64,000 nt of DNA from Primulina eburnea (GCF_022965805.1 NC_133102.1:10894485-10958484), one strand, 5' to 3'; shown: positions 21,496 to 32,730, numbered from the stretch's first letter. The notes: generated from the letters alone by a model not told the origin. Made by a program: numbers and translations.

Positions 21496-22542
21496 TTATG
21501 ACTGTCTCTGAGACTGACTTTGAGAAGACTCCGTTGCCCAAAATCACCAAGAAACCCAGGATTCTGAAGACCAAACCTGCTGCTATAGTTGGAACCATCA
21601 CAACTGTAAGGCTGATTCAGTCAGGAGCTCAACAGCCTATTCAGGCTATACCTCTGCAAGCCATTCCAACTGAATCTTCAGCTGAGGTTCAGCTACCTTC
21701 AGCTACCTCAATATGCTGCTCAATCAACGGAGAAGATCACCGAATCTGGTGATAAAAAGAAATCGGCTCGAATCAAGGCTCCTTTGATCAACATTACTGG
21801 CCACACTCCTCTACCGATTGCAAGAAAAAAATGAGTAGTGATCAGAGAGAAAATTGATGCAACAACTTTAGGGCTAAGCATTCCTCATGCCCTAACTGAC
21901 TCAACAGGCAAAGGGAAAATGCAAGAAGAGACTAGGCCAACAAACCCAATCCAAACTCATATTGATCTAATATGGAAAGAGATCAATGAATTTTCTTTGA
22001 CAAAGATGAAAGTCTACGATGAATGGCTTAAATTCATAACTGAAGTTTTTGCTACACAGCTTCAGAAAAAATCAGTTGTGGAGATATTCATAAAACTGGA
22101 TAAGGTTGTGCTTAAAATGGTCAAAGCTTCTTCAATTGATCAAACTCTAGAGCGGAAGAAATACTTCTTTGACCAGATGCGTTAGAAGAAGTTACAAAAA
22201 ATTCTTACTCAGTTGCGACTCAATTTTGATCCTACCAGTCCAAACACATTCAATGATAAAGCTGTTTATAACCAACTAGACTCGGATCTTCTATCGCCCC
22301 AGATGGAAATCAAACAATGGGAAATGGACCAAGAGCTGACTCTTCCAGCAGATTCCCAAAATCTCTCAACTCAAGAGCCAACTGAACAATCAGCTCAACA
22401 TCAGGAGCAGTCCAAAGAACCAATTGCTGAGTTTTCCAAGCAAGCAACTGATTCTACTTCCGAAAATGTACAACCATTATATTCTGCACCTCCATCCTCA
22501 ACTTTTGAACTTAAAGTTTACTCTAATATTGAGCTGTCACTG
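21492..22542 (+). pseudogene. Sire-C ORF3, first part
   Basis: Similar to about residues 290-630 of the intact Sire-A2 ORF3. Shared landmarks are KPRILKTK/KSRTLKTK, SGAQQPIQ/TGAQQPIQ, the GKGKMQEETRP/GKSKLQEEPRP stretch with IQTHIDLIW, and SSIDQTLERKKYFFDQ. Stops at 21753, 21834 and 22183 and a shift near 21750 break it. It ends at the CACTG duplication, within the YSNIELSL motif. Confidence 0.75.
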
Positions 22543-23524
22543 TGTGAGGATCGTTTAATCGACTAAGGAGTGTTTAGAAGGGGGGGTTGAATAAACACTT
22601 CTACGATTTTAAATGTTCTTTGAAAAAGGTAGTTCATTTTTATTACAAACTGAACTAAATATCCCGTCGGTCAATAACAATCAGTTAAACTGAATAAACA
22701 GTTGCGGAAAGTAAACTGATTGAAAGATAGAGTATCTAACTGAAAATGAAAAACTGAAGTAAAGACAACACAATATGTTTCTGGATGTTCGGAGATTTGA
22801 ATAACTCCTACGTCACCCCTTCTATCTCAAGGATAGGATATTCACTAAAAGACTTTGATCAAGTACAACACTTGTACAGACTCACTTCAGTTAGGACTTA
22901 TCTACTGCCTAAACTGAAACTCTTAGTATAACACAATGATCTCTGTGAGTAAATGAACTTAGCACTTTATTGAATTATCAATATTACAGAGTGCTAGTTT
23001 GCTCAACTTGTAGCCTTGATTGCTACGAATAAATCTTAATAAGAGTGAGCTGAGATTTTACAGAGTAAAAGCAAGTTTTAGATTGATAGATCGTCGTCAC
23101 TCTTCAACTGCTCTTTAGTCATATTTATAGACTTATCTTTCAATGGTAACTTTGAATTTATGTATCCGTTGATTGCCACTTCATCATTTCTTGGACAGTG
23201 TTCTTGATTGCCACTTCATTATTGATTGTAAAACGACGTTTTAATTTCAATAGCCGAAATACGTTGTTCTATGTGGTGCGGCTTTCCATATTCACTTGCT
23301 ATCTGATATGTCTTTCTGTCTGTTGAATGATCTTTCCCGAGGTATCTTCAGTTGAGAGACTTTAATATTTTCGGCTGAATGTTTTAACTGATCAGTTTTC
23401 AACTGATCAGTTTGTATCAGCTGATTTCAGTTGATAAGTCCAGCTGCCGAATTTGCTTTCGCGTATTAGTTGATTTAATTGATTGATTTATGTTTTGTCA
23501 AACTCCAGAATTTGGTTTCCAACA
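22543..23524 (-). repeat. 3' LTR of Sire-A2
   Basis: 982 bp, TG...CA. It keeps two AACTGATCAGTT palindromes (near 23387-23413). Bounded by the CACTG duplication and the PPT. Confidence 0.94.
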
Positions 23525-23537
23525 ATTTCCCCCTTTA
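23525..23537 (-). other. Polypurine tract of Sire-A2
   Basis: Minus strand TAAAGGGGGAAAT, directly before the 3' LTR; primer for plus-strand synthesis. A second tract (AAAAAGGGGGAAA, 23784-23796) lies just inside the end of ORF3. Confidence 0.85.
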
Positions 23538-23647
23538 TGGTGTTTGACAAAACCAAGAGATTTAACTTAGCTCTTTGTTGATAATAGATTACGCAACTGA
23601 ATCATAGAATAGCTGGGTTCCTTGTAGATAATATAAAATCTGAGAGA

Positions 23648-23781
23648 ATGATATCAGTTGATAATAATAGTCTGATTAATTCTTCAACTAATTCTTCAGC
23701 ACAACAGAATCATAAAATAACTGGACAAATGATATCAGTTGCTAATAATAGTCTGATTAATTCTTCAACTAATTCTTCAGC
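23648..23781. repeat. About 80-bp direct duplication between ORF3 and the PPT
   Basis: AATGATATCAGTTG...TTCTTCAGC (about 53 bp) occurs at about 23648-23701 and again at about 23729-23781 with one base changed, at an 80-bp offset. It precedes the second PPT-like tract and ends at the ORF3 stop codon. Confidence 0.75.
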
Positions 23782-26440
23782 TGCTTTCCCCCTTTTTGTC
23801 AAATACTTCCATTTTGTCTGAGAGCTTTCTAACATCGATGGATAGAAGTTTTACATCTGATGAGATACTTGTGGCCATAGTAGTGAAGGAAGTCTGCAGT
23901 AATTCTATCTGCTTTGAAACGAAGGTTTCCAGTCGCCCAATTCTTTGACTGTTTACATCCTGATTTGTAGAGAAAGAGTTGACTAGTCCCTTCTTCAGAT
24001 CCTTTATAGTTTGGATAAGAGAGTCCATGTTGTCTTGAAGTTTATTCAGTTTCTCTAAGTTGGAAGCATGTGAATGTTCCAGCTTTAGAGTGTGAGATAG
24101 TTGCGTGTTCTGAATTTTGGAGATGGCAGAGATTATTTGCTCCATATTATTCTGTAAGTGCTGAACTTCTTCCAAGATAAGTTCAACATCTGAAGAAGAT
24201 GAAGGAGGAGACTGATAAGATGTTCCTGGTTCTTTAGAGATGTGCTCAGAAATGACCAAAGTTTGATCAGTTGAGACTGAATCAATAACATTTTGAACTG
24301 AAATATCAGTTTCATTTATTTCTCCTTGAACTGGAATATCATCAGCAGTGATTTCATCTAGATCCTGAGGTGGTGAAGGAGGGTTCTGTTCAGCAGATGG
24401 TAAAAGAACTGAAGTTGGTGCCTCTAAGGGATGATTGATTAAAGTGTCTGGCTCATTAGTGGGGTGAACCGGATCAGTAGATAGATCGGGTTGTAAAGAT
24501 TCTTTTGAAGCAATAGTGACCTCCGGATTGATTTGATCAGCAGAGTGATAAACTGTAGATATTTCCTGAACTACTGACTGAATGACTTCATCAATGTTTC
24601 CCAATTTCAGCTCAGCCTCAGAATACATCTTAGGAATATTAGTTGTAGGTGTTGTCTTGGATGAAGATGGAGCAATTGATGAAATTCCTTCTGGTTGAGA
24701 TGAAGAACCAGCAAGGTCCTTGACTAGGTTTGCAGCTGAATTGTCAGCTGGAGCTTCTTCAGCAATTTTTTGAGACATCTCTGGGATGATCAGCTCTTGA
24801 CCCATTTCCCAGTCTTTAATTTCTGCTCGCAGTGTTATCAGATCTGTTTCCAATTGAGCATAGACTGCCTTGTCGTTGAATGCAGTTGGACTAAGGGGAT
24901 TAAAGTTTTGCCTGAGTTCAGCAACTATTTGCTGCAACTTTTGTTCCCGAGATAAGTCAAAGAAATATTTCTTCCTTTGCAAAGCTTGCTGAATAGAGGA
25001 AGCCTTAACTGTTTTAAACACTAGTCGTTCTAGATCAATAAATCTTTTCAACTTGGATTTATTGCGCAGTTCCTTAGCAAAAACATTAACTCTGAAATTG
25101 ACCCATTCCTCAAAAACTTGGTGCTTCTCTGCTGCAAATCTATTGACTTCTTGCCAGATGAGGTCAATGTGAGTCTGAATTGCATTTGAGGGTCTGGGTT
25201 CTTCTTGAAGTTTACTCTTGCCCTTAGAGTCACTAAAAATGTGTGGGATAGTTAATCCTGATGTAGTTGCGTCAATATTTTTTCTGAGTATTATTCCGGT
25301 GGGTCTGGCAAACGGCAAAGAAGCGTAAGGTGAGATACTAATCAGTGGAGCTTTGACCCCTGGAAGTTTTGATGATTTGCTGGATGCAGTGATGTTTGGT
25401 AGAAATGAGGATAATGGTAACTGATCCTCAGTTAAGGATGCAACTGAAACTTCCTTTGAGAAAACATCCTGGATTGGCTGTTGAGCTCCTGTATCCATTA
25501 CCTGATTAGTGGATGTGGGTTCAACATGATCAACTGATTTGGTCTTCAGTGTCCTTGATTTCTTGACAATATGAAGAGGTAGAATCTTCTGACTATCAGG
25601 ATCACTGAGAGTCAGTTTGCGTTTTGACTCTTTCTTCTTTGTTAAGTTCTTGGCAACTTTGACTGATTTGGGAGCAGCCTGCTCCACCCCAATTTCCTTC
25701 TTGATCTTGATGAATTTCTCAGGAGAAAGATCTAATTTGGTTTTTGATGGTAGAATGTTTTTAGCATGGAACACCTTGAATCTTGATAATATGTCAGAAT
25801 CATCAGCAATTAACCCTTGGTTTTTCAGCAGATAACTGAGCTGGACAGCAAAACCTTTGGATTGCTTAGCAGAAGAGAACATGTTCTTCAAAATAGTGAA
25901 TAGAAGATGCTTCCAGTTGATTCGTCGTCCAGTCATGATTACTGTGATGAGTTGAAACTTTTCCAGAGTCAGAGCAGCAAAGGACCCAGCCTTCGCTAAA
26001 AGCCTTTTGGCTACAATGTCTGCCAGCAGTTGCACCTCGTGCTTTAACTCCTTCTTGGGGTCGGAAACTTTGATTTTCCGTCCATCTGCAGAGAGTAAAG
26101 TTTGCATCTCTTCGATTTCCGATGCTTTGATCTCAGAAATTTGTGCTAGCCCATCAGAAGGCAGTAAAAATAAATCTCCAAAAGAATCTTCAGAGATGAT
26201 CATTAGTTTGTTATTGATGGTAGCAGCAATGTTTTCATCAAAATTGATGAATCCTGTTGAATAGAAGTCGTGAAGCTCTTTGGGATAAATTTCCTGAGCG
26301 TAGAGACCCAAAAAGGGTTTTAAGCCTGCTGATTCCAGTTGCTGAAATACTTTCTTTACATCAGCGTCTGTAATGGACATGATTGAGTTGAAGTTGATAG
26401 CCATGGCGTTCAAAAGATGTGCTGGAATCTGGTTTGCCAT
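23777..26440 (-). CDS. Sire-A2 ORF3, intact 887-residue env-position protein
   Basis: Complete from ATG (26440, MANQIPAHLLNAM) to stop. Residues 1-250 are an ordered, mixed helical region (FNSIMSITDADVKKVFQQLE, a FYSTGFINF stretch, and ELKHEVQLLADIVAKRLL). It loosely recalls the putative plant transposon protein domain seen in other elements (memory, unverified). A Lys-rich patch (about 255-275) is followed by a long Ser/Thr/Pro/Gln-rich region. About 748-887 is a coiled coil with heptad Leu/Ile and no Pro. No signal peptide, membrane helix, protease or zinc motif. Sire-B and Sire-C carry broken homologues. In Sireviruses this slot holds the env-like ORF, but nothing here supports an envelope. 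Notably intact while gag and pol of the same copy are broken. Confidence 0.8.
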   Translation of the reverse strand: MANQIPAHLLNAMAINFNSIMSITDADVKKVFQQLESAGLKPFLGLYAQEIYPKELHDFYSTGFINFDENIAATINNKLMIISEDSFGDLFLLPSDGLAQISEIKASEIEEMQTLLSADGRKIKVSDPKKELKHEVQLLADIVAKRLLAKAGSFAALTLEKFQLITVIMTGRRINWKHLLFTILKNMFSSAKQSKGFAVQLSYLLKNQGLIADDSDILSRFKVFHAKNILPSKTKLDLSPEKFIKIKKEIGVEQAAPKSVKVAKNLTKKKESKRKLTLSDPDSQKILPLHIVKKSRTLKTKSVDHVEPTSTNQVMDTGAQQPIQDVFSKEVSVASLTEDQLPLSSFLPNITASSKSSKLPGVKAPLISISPYASLPFARPTGIILRKNIDATTSGLTIPHIFSDSKGKSKLQEEPRPSNAIQTHIDLIWQEVNRFAAEKHQVFEEWVNFRVNVFAKELRNKSKLKRFIDLERLVFKTVKASSIQQALQRKKYFFDLSREQKLQQIVAELRQNFNPLSPTAFNDKAVYAQLETDLITLRAEIKDWEMGQELIIPEMSQKIAEEAPADNSAANLVKDLAGSSSQPEGISSIAPSSSKTTPTTNIPKMYSEAELKLGNIDEVIQSVVQEISTVYHSADQINPEVTIASKESLQPDLSTDPVHPTNEPDTLINHPLEAPTSVLLPSAEQNPPSPPQDLDEITADDIPVQGEINETDISVQNVIDSVSTDQTLVISEHISKEPGTSYQSPPSSSSDVELILEEVQHLQNNMEQIISAISKIQNTQLSHTLKLEHSHASNLEKLNKLQDNMDSLIQTIKDLKKGLVNSFSTNQDVNSQRIGRLETFVSKQIELLQTSFTTMATSISSDVKLLSIDVRKLSDKMEVFDKKGESS

Positions 26441-26864
26441 TTGAAAGTGTTAGAAACTCTGATATCTCTCAAGATAAAAATTAAGAGAAATGAGAATTCT
26501 TTTAGAAAGATAAAATGCTCGTAACTGAAATGAAGCGGGTAATAGTACTAATGTTTGTGACTGTTTGAATTATCGGACACGTGTCAGTCCAGTAAAATTT
26601 TTGAGTAAAAAATATGTGTACGTGTGCTGTAATCGTGTGTGTAAAATAATGAGCGGTTAAAAATGTATACACGTTATAGACTGAAATTCATCATGAATTA
26701 ACAGACAGTCATGTCATTTGATTTGGAATATAATAGGTTTAATTATTTAACTTTCATGAGAATATTAGTTGAATAATCAACTGAACGATCAGTTAGGAAA
26801 AACTGATTCCTTTCAGTTGAGAATTCACTAACAACTGTCTTCTCAGTTAACTTCTTAAACCATC

Positions 26865-26878
26865 ATTCCCCCTAAATA
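26865..26878 (-). other. Polypurine-tract-like motif upstream of antisense gene a of Sire-A2
   Basis: Minus strand TTTAGGGGGAATG, matched by 9041-9053 in Sire-B with conserved flanks. Confidence 0.45.
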
Positions 26879-26971
26879 GATGCATTAAAATAATCCTGAT
26901 TAAGAAAATCCCAAGGCTTGGTAGTGTAATCGTCTTTTAAAGGAGTGTCCTTTCATCTTCTTTGACCTGGC

Positions 26972-26980
26972 CTATAAATA
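26972..26980 (+). promoter_or_regulatory. Candidate TATA box for antisense gene a of Sire-A2
   Basis: CTATAAATA, 50 bp before the ATG at 27030, within a block conserved with 9160-9200 of Sire-B. Confidence 0.55.
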
Positions 26981-27029
26981 AGAATAGAGAAGTTAGTCAC
27001 AAGCATCAGCAGAAAATACTCAAAGATAA

Positions 27030-27426
27030 ATGCCGGGAGCAAGTAGTTCAAACGTTGATCCTTTTTCGCTGGAAGCACAGAAAGCTGCTATAGAAGACAG
27101 TTTTCTATGCTAGTCTTCCCTACTGGGAAGAATTACAGGAGCTCGAGCTCCTGTACAACTCAGGAAAGGTTACTACGTTCAGGCGGATGGCCCAACTGAG
27201 AGAAGTGCGAGAGCACTTAAAGATTTCTGCAGAGGTGGATGCCTTCAAGGAAGGCCATCTCTATGAGCTGATGTTGCGCAAAGAGTTGGAGACTCTTAAC
27301 AGCATCGCTTCTTCACACAGTTTCTGCAAAACTTCGTCCTCAGCACTAGCTACTTGGATGAATATGTGGATAGCTAGTGTGAAGGAAACTTATGATAATG
27401 TAATCCTTTCAAATATTTATGGATGA
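27030..27426 (+). pseudogene. Antisense gene a of Sire-A2 (same unknown family), one break
   Basis: The ATG at 27030 opens MPGASSSNVDPFSLEAQKAA followed by IEDS, like IEDN in the Sire-B copy at 9227. A stop near 27109 and a frame change are followed by YWEELQELELLY (compare ATWTKVQELQSAF) and then an open stretch from 27187 to the stop at 27426. Its end, SALATWMNMWIASVKETYDN, matches GELSTWLAIWRAYVKKEIKN of Sire-B. Overall about 130 codons, the same length as Sire-B gene b. Plus strand, opposite to the element's other genes. Function unknown. Confidence 0.5.
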
Positions 27427-27747
27427 ATAAAATATTTATTGCATCGTTTTGTTTTATTTCTTCACACAATTATCTGTTATATGATCTAATGAAATGCTAA
27501 CAGTCATCAGTTTTGATAAGTAAACAAATGAACTGATGAAAAACTAATTTTCATAAGTTGATAATGAAACAACTAATAAAATTTGAACTGTTATCAGTTG
27601 ACAATGATCAACTGATATCTTAAATGTCCTCGGTAAATGTGAAAGACGCTTTAATTGACTTGTGATTCTTCAACTTCTTCAACACCTTTTTAAATGAGAT
27701 GATAGTGATAAAAATTTGATTCCACATCAGTTCAAAACTATTTCAAC

Positions 27748-28190
27748 ATGTCTGATTCTGATGCATGCAGTAGCACTCACGTTCATGTGACTGATCAGTC
27801 AGCCCCTCGCTTAGCTGAAATTAAAAGAAAAATGGAAAGATATGTCTTTCAGAAAGTATTGACAACATGGGAAAAGATTTATGAGTTGAAGATGGTGAGT
27901 GACAGTGGTGTCATTCCTACTCGTGCTCAGGAGGCAAGAGCACTAAAATACCTTGATCGTTTTGAGGTTAGGCATGTTAATGATTTGGTTGAAGAAAATG
28001 TCTTTTAGAAGCAATGCTATAGAAGGAGTGGCATGTTGTTGATAAGATCTCAAAGTCAAGGGCATTTGCTGGAGTTCGAATTTATGAGTTAAATGATTCG
28101 AATTTATGAGTTAAATGATTGGGTCAGGGCATGGCTAGATACAGTTGGATCTATCATTTCTTCTGTAAATTGGGAACGTTGGTATTCTTA
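27748..28190 (+). pseudogene. Antisense gene b of Sire-A2 (same family), C-terminus broken
   Basis: ATG at 27748 (MSDSDACSSTHVHVTD), open to 28008. RKMERYVFQKVLTTWEKIYE matches RKEAIEDNVPEKALATWTKV of the 9227 gene, and EARALKYLDRFEVRHVNDLV aligns with its KELLAMEKYYRRL region. After the stop the similarity goes on in other frames to DWVRAWLDTV (near 28120) and a stop at 28188-28190. A 22-bp tandem duplication (CGAATTTATGAGTTAAATGA plus TT, twice, at about 28077-28120) disrupts the tail. A third clear member of the family, diverged from its neighbour, so the tandem duplication is not recent. Confidence 0.5.
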
Positions 28191-28270
28191 GTGAAATATT
28201 ATTCTCAATTTGTTGTGTTCTTATTTTCTGCACTTAATTCTGTTAGTGAAGTTATATTACTAATAATATC

Positions 28271-30770
28271 TTAAGATAAATCAATTAAACCAAGAATATT
28301 TCGGAAATAAGAAAACTTAGCCTCTGGTAATGGTTTTGTGAAGATATCTGTTGCTTGTTGTTCCGTTGAGATGAATTCTAATCTGATGTTCTTCTTCAGT
28401 GCATGATCTCTGATGAAGTGATGTTTGACATCTATATGCTTAGTCCTGGAGTGAAGAACTGGATTGTATGTAATAGCAATTGTACTCGTGTTGTCACAGA
28501 ATATTGGTGATTCCTTTGCATCAACACCATAATCTTTCAGTTGTTGCTGAATCCAGAGTAGTTGTGCACAGCAGCTTCCAGCAGCAAGATATTCTGCTTC
28601 AGTTGTGGAAGTTGCTATGGGTGTTTGCTTTTTACTAAACCAAGAGATCAGTCTGTCTCCAAGAAACTGACATGATCCACTTGTACTTTTCCGATCAAGC
28701 TTTCATCCTGCATAATCTGCATCTGAATAGCCAACTAAATTGAAAGATGAGTCTTTAGAGTACCATAATCCAACATTTTCCGTGCCTTTAAGATATTTCA
28801 AGATACTTTTGGCAGCAGAAAAATGTGATTGCTTAGGATTAGCTTGAAATCTTGCACATATACATACAGCAAACATAATATCAGGACGACTAGCAGTTAG
28901 GTACAATAAAGAACCTATTAAACCTCTGTAAAGTGTCGTCTCAACTGATATTCCCCCTTGATCAGTGTCTAATTTAACTGATGAGCTCATTGGAGTGCTT
29001 GCTGCTGAACAAGATTCCATGCCAAATTTCTTCAGCAATTCCTTGGTATATTTGGTTTGACTGATAAATGTTCCTGAATCCAGTTGCTTCACTTGTAAAC
29101 CAAGAAAGAATGTCAGCTCACCCATCATGCTCATCTCGAACTTATCCTGCATCAACTTGGAAAATTTCTTGCATAATTTGGGGTTATTTAACCCAAAAAT
29201 AATGTCATCAACGTAAATTTGAACAAGTAAGATATGATCATTTTTCGAAAATTTAAACAAAGTCTTATCAACTGATCCAACAGAAAAATCATGATCAGTT
29301 AGGAATTTTGAAAGGGTTTCATACCAAGCTCTTGGAGCTTGTTTGAGACCATATAACGCTTTGTTCAAATAATAGACATGATCAGGGAAGTTATGATTGA
29401 TAAAACCTGGAGGTTGTTCAACGTAGACTTCTTCCTGCAATTGGCCATTTAGGAATGCACTTTTCACATCCATTTGATAGACTTTAAAGTTCTTGAAGGA
29501 TGCATAGGCAAGAAATATTCTGATTGCCTCCAGTCTTGCAACTGGTGCATATGTTTCATCATAATCAATTCCTTCTTCTTGTCTATATCATTGTGCCACT
29601 AGCCTTGCTTTGTTGCGCACAACTGAACCATCTTCGTTCAGTTTGTTTCTATACACCCATTTTGTACCTATAACAGTTTTAGAAACTGGTCTTGGAACTA
29701 AGTTCCAGACATTGTTATGAACAAAATGATTTAGCTCTTCTTGCATTGCATTAATTCAGTTAGGATCAGCAAGAGCTTCGTCAGTTTTCGTTGGTTCTAA
29801 TTGAGATACAAAAGCTGAATGAATAAATAAATTGAGCATCTGATTTCTTGTTCTTACTGAATCAGATGGGTTACCTATTACCAGTTCTGGAGGGTGTGAT
29901 TTCTTCCATCTAAGTTCAGCATTTGTTGCTTCACCGTCAGCAAATTCTTCGTTAGGTAACTGAATGTTCTCAGTTTCAGTTGGAGCTGATTCAGTTGTTA
30001 ACTGATTCACATTAGTTTGCTCCACTAACTGATTGTCAAGATTTGCTTCCAATTCAGCTGGTTGATCCAATATCTCAGGTTCAGGTGTATGAAAGATATT
30101 TTGATTATTACGACTTTCGTCTGAGTCATTATCTTCCAGACTGATATCTGTAAATTGATCAGCTAGCTCAACTTGATCAGTTGGCTTATCAATTAGTGCC
30201 GTTTCATCAAAATCAACATGTGCAGATTCTTCAACATTTAAGGTTTTCTCATTAAATACTCTGTAAGCTATGCTAACTGATGAATATCCAAGGAATATTC
30301 CTTCTGCAGATTTGGCATCAAATGCTTTTAGATAATTTTTACCATTGTTATGAATAAAACATCTACAGCCAAATATTTTGAAGTAAGTGATTATGCTTTT
30401 TCTTCCATGCCAGATCTCATATGGTGTTTTCATGTGATTTTTATTAATCATTAATCTGTTTTGAGTGTAGCACGCAGTGTTTACTGCCTCTTCCCATTAT
30501 CTTTGAGAAATACCAGAATCAACAAGCATTGTTCTAGCAGCTTCTTTAAGAGTCCGATTCCTTCTCTCAGCTACACCGTTTTGCTGAGGTGTTCTTGCTG
30601 CTGAGAGCTCATGCTTGATTCCAGTATTTTCTAAAAAGCTTGAAAGTGTTTGATTGATGAATTCAGTTCCTCGATCAGATCTGATTCGATCAATCCCAAC
30701 TGATTTTTCATTTGAAAGTCTTTTGAAGAGTTTAATCAGTTGTGCAGCCGTATGGTCTTTGGATTTGAAT
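28271..30770 (-). pseudogene. pol: Sire-A2 pol: integrase C-part, RT, RNase H
   Basis: Begins inside the integrase after a deletion that removed the protease and HHCC region. The integrase from IRSDRGTEF onward is recognisable, with [12 protein letters not shown] has [33 protein letters not shown] and the catalytic [10 protein letters not shown], all present here but missing from Sire-A1. RNase H has DADYAG, then a TGA at 28703, then the usual tail to the stop at 28271. Further stops: one at 29756 in place of Trp, one at about 29590 in place of Gly. Not functional. Confidence 0.88.
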
Positions 30771-32692
30771 CAATCTAACTGACCGTCCTGTTGCTGTATT
30801 CCATATGGTCCTTCCTTGTCTGTGTGTGCTTGGTGTTTGGTGTGTGGATGATACAACATGTGTTTTGCCCTTTTTCAACTGATTGTTCAACCGATATCTT
30901 TTCTGAACTGGATTACTGTTGTAGTAGTTTGAGTAGCCATTTGAATATTTTCTGCTGAGAGTTTTTAGTTGCTGACTCCATGAGTCAGTCTCACCCTTTG
31001 GATTATATCCAATGCCACATCTCTTGCCTTTATTCATATTCTGAGATGGTTGTTCAATCAGTTTACTCGGCTCTGCTTGTTCTTGTACCATAACTGATTT
31101 TACAAAGTGAATATATTTCCCTTTGTTCATATTCAGTTTTGGTTGAGTATCTTGGGAAGACGAATCATCTTTACTACAGAATCCTAAACCAGTTTTATCA
31201 TCAACTGATTTCTGAGAATTCTGTATATTAGTTAAAGTTTTAGATGATTTGTTCCAAGCCTGAATAAGCTCATTGTGCTTTGAATTTTCAAGCAACAATT
31301 TTTGAATCATTAATTGATCCCTGCTTCTTTCATTACTGAGTTCAGCAATCTCCCTTCTCAGACTCAACATATCAACTGATTCATCAGTTTTTGTTTTATC
31401 GTCTTTGGGATCATCTTGCTTTGCTCTGGTTTTTTCAAACAATAAAGCAAGCTTTTGATACTCACTGACCATGTCATGAAGAGTTGAGATGAGTTCTTCT
31501 CTTGTAAAATCAGTTGAACTAAAATCAAATACCTGCTGATCGCTTGATTGATCTTCTATGTTATCAGCCATCAGACATTTTACTTCTTCCTCATCCTCAC
31601 TGGAACTGCAAGAACTTTCTGGTTCTGACTCTTCGCTGTCAGTTTCTGCCCATTTGGCTTTGCTATCTTCAGCTAGGAGTACTTCATGTTTCTTTCTGTA
31701 AGGCTTCTTGTCGTCCTTAGATCTCCTCTTATGCTCATACACTTTCTTCTTTCTTTCAGTTGAGGCTTGATTGTCCTTTTTAGGCTTGGGACAGTTAGCA
31801 ATAAAGTGACCCGATTTGCCACAGTTGTAACATACATTAGACTCTTCTCTGGAGTTGTTTCTTTTATAATTCTTCTGAAAATTTCCTTGATTTTTCCTCA
31901 TGAATCTTCCAAATTTCTTAATGAATACTGACATAGCATCATTGCTCAGTTGATCAGCAGCTTTCTCAACTGAACTAGTTGGTTCACTTCTAACAGCAGT
32001 CAAGGCAGTAGTTGCTGCTGGGGTAGATGGTTCTCCTTCTCGAGTTTGAAGTTTAAACTCATATGCTTTCAGATCAGCAAATAAATCATGAAGTTCAACT
32101 TTGTTCAGATCTTTGGATTCCCTCATTGCCATAGTTTTGACATCCCATTCTTTGGGAAGTTCTCTGATTACTTTCAACGCTACCTCTTTATTTGTATACA
32201 CTTTTCCAAGTGCATTCAGTTCGTTGATGATACAGCTGGTTCTTTCATCATATTCGTGCATTGTTTCTCCCATCTTCATTCTGATGTTGTCGAACTTCTG
32301 CACAACAACTCAAAAATTTTGTTTTCTTTGGTTTGTTCATTGCCTTCGCAAAGTTGAATTAACTTCTCCCAAATTTCTTTGGCGGTTTTGCACATTTTGA
32401 TTTTACTGAACGTTACTTTGTCCAGTGTCTTATACAATATGTCTTTTGCAACATTGTCTAGATTTGCCTTTCTCTTGTCCTCAGTAGTCCACTCATCTCT
32501 GGGCTTTTCAATTCGGTGAGGTGCCCCTTCAGTAATAGCAACAGCTGTGTTTGCTTTCAAAATCTTCATGGGTCCGTCGGTTATAACGTACCACATGTCA
32601 TCGTCTTGTGCAGCTAAATGAGCCTGCATTCTGATTTTCCAATCATCGAAATCTTCTCTGGAGAACATAGGAATCTTGTTGAATGAGGACAT
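30771..32692 (-). pseudogene. gag: Sire-A2 gag
   Basis: ATG at 32692 (MSSFNKIPMFSREDFDDW). The N-terminal domain is open to 32276, where a one-base shift identical to Sire-A1 ends the frame. The second frame, from about 32303, holds the CCHC knuckle CYNCGKSGHFIANC, the acidic stretch and the coiled coil, and is open to the deletion scar at about 30770, where it fuses out of frame to integrase residues. Apart from the shared shift it lacks the private stops of Sire-A1. Confidence 0.88.
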
Positions 32693-32730
32693 AGTGATCA
32701 GATTGAGTATAGATAGTCTTTGATAGGATA

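Noticed and set aside
23777..26440. ORF3 as a true viral envelope gene
   Set aside because: No signal peptide, no transmembrane helix and no Cys-rich ectodomain; only its position fits.
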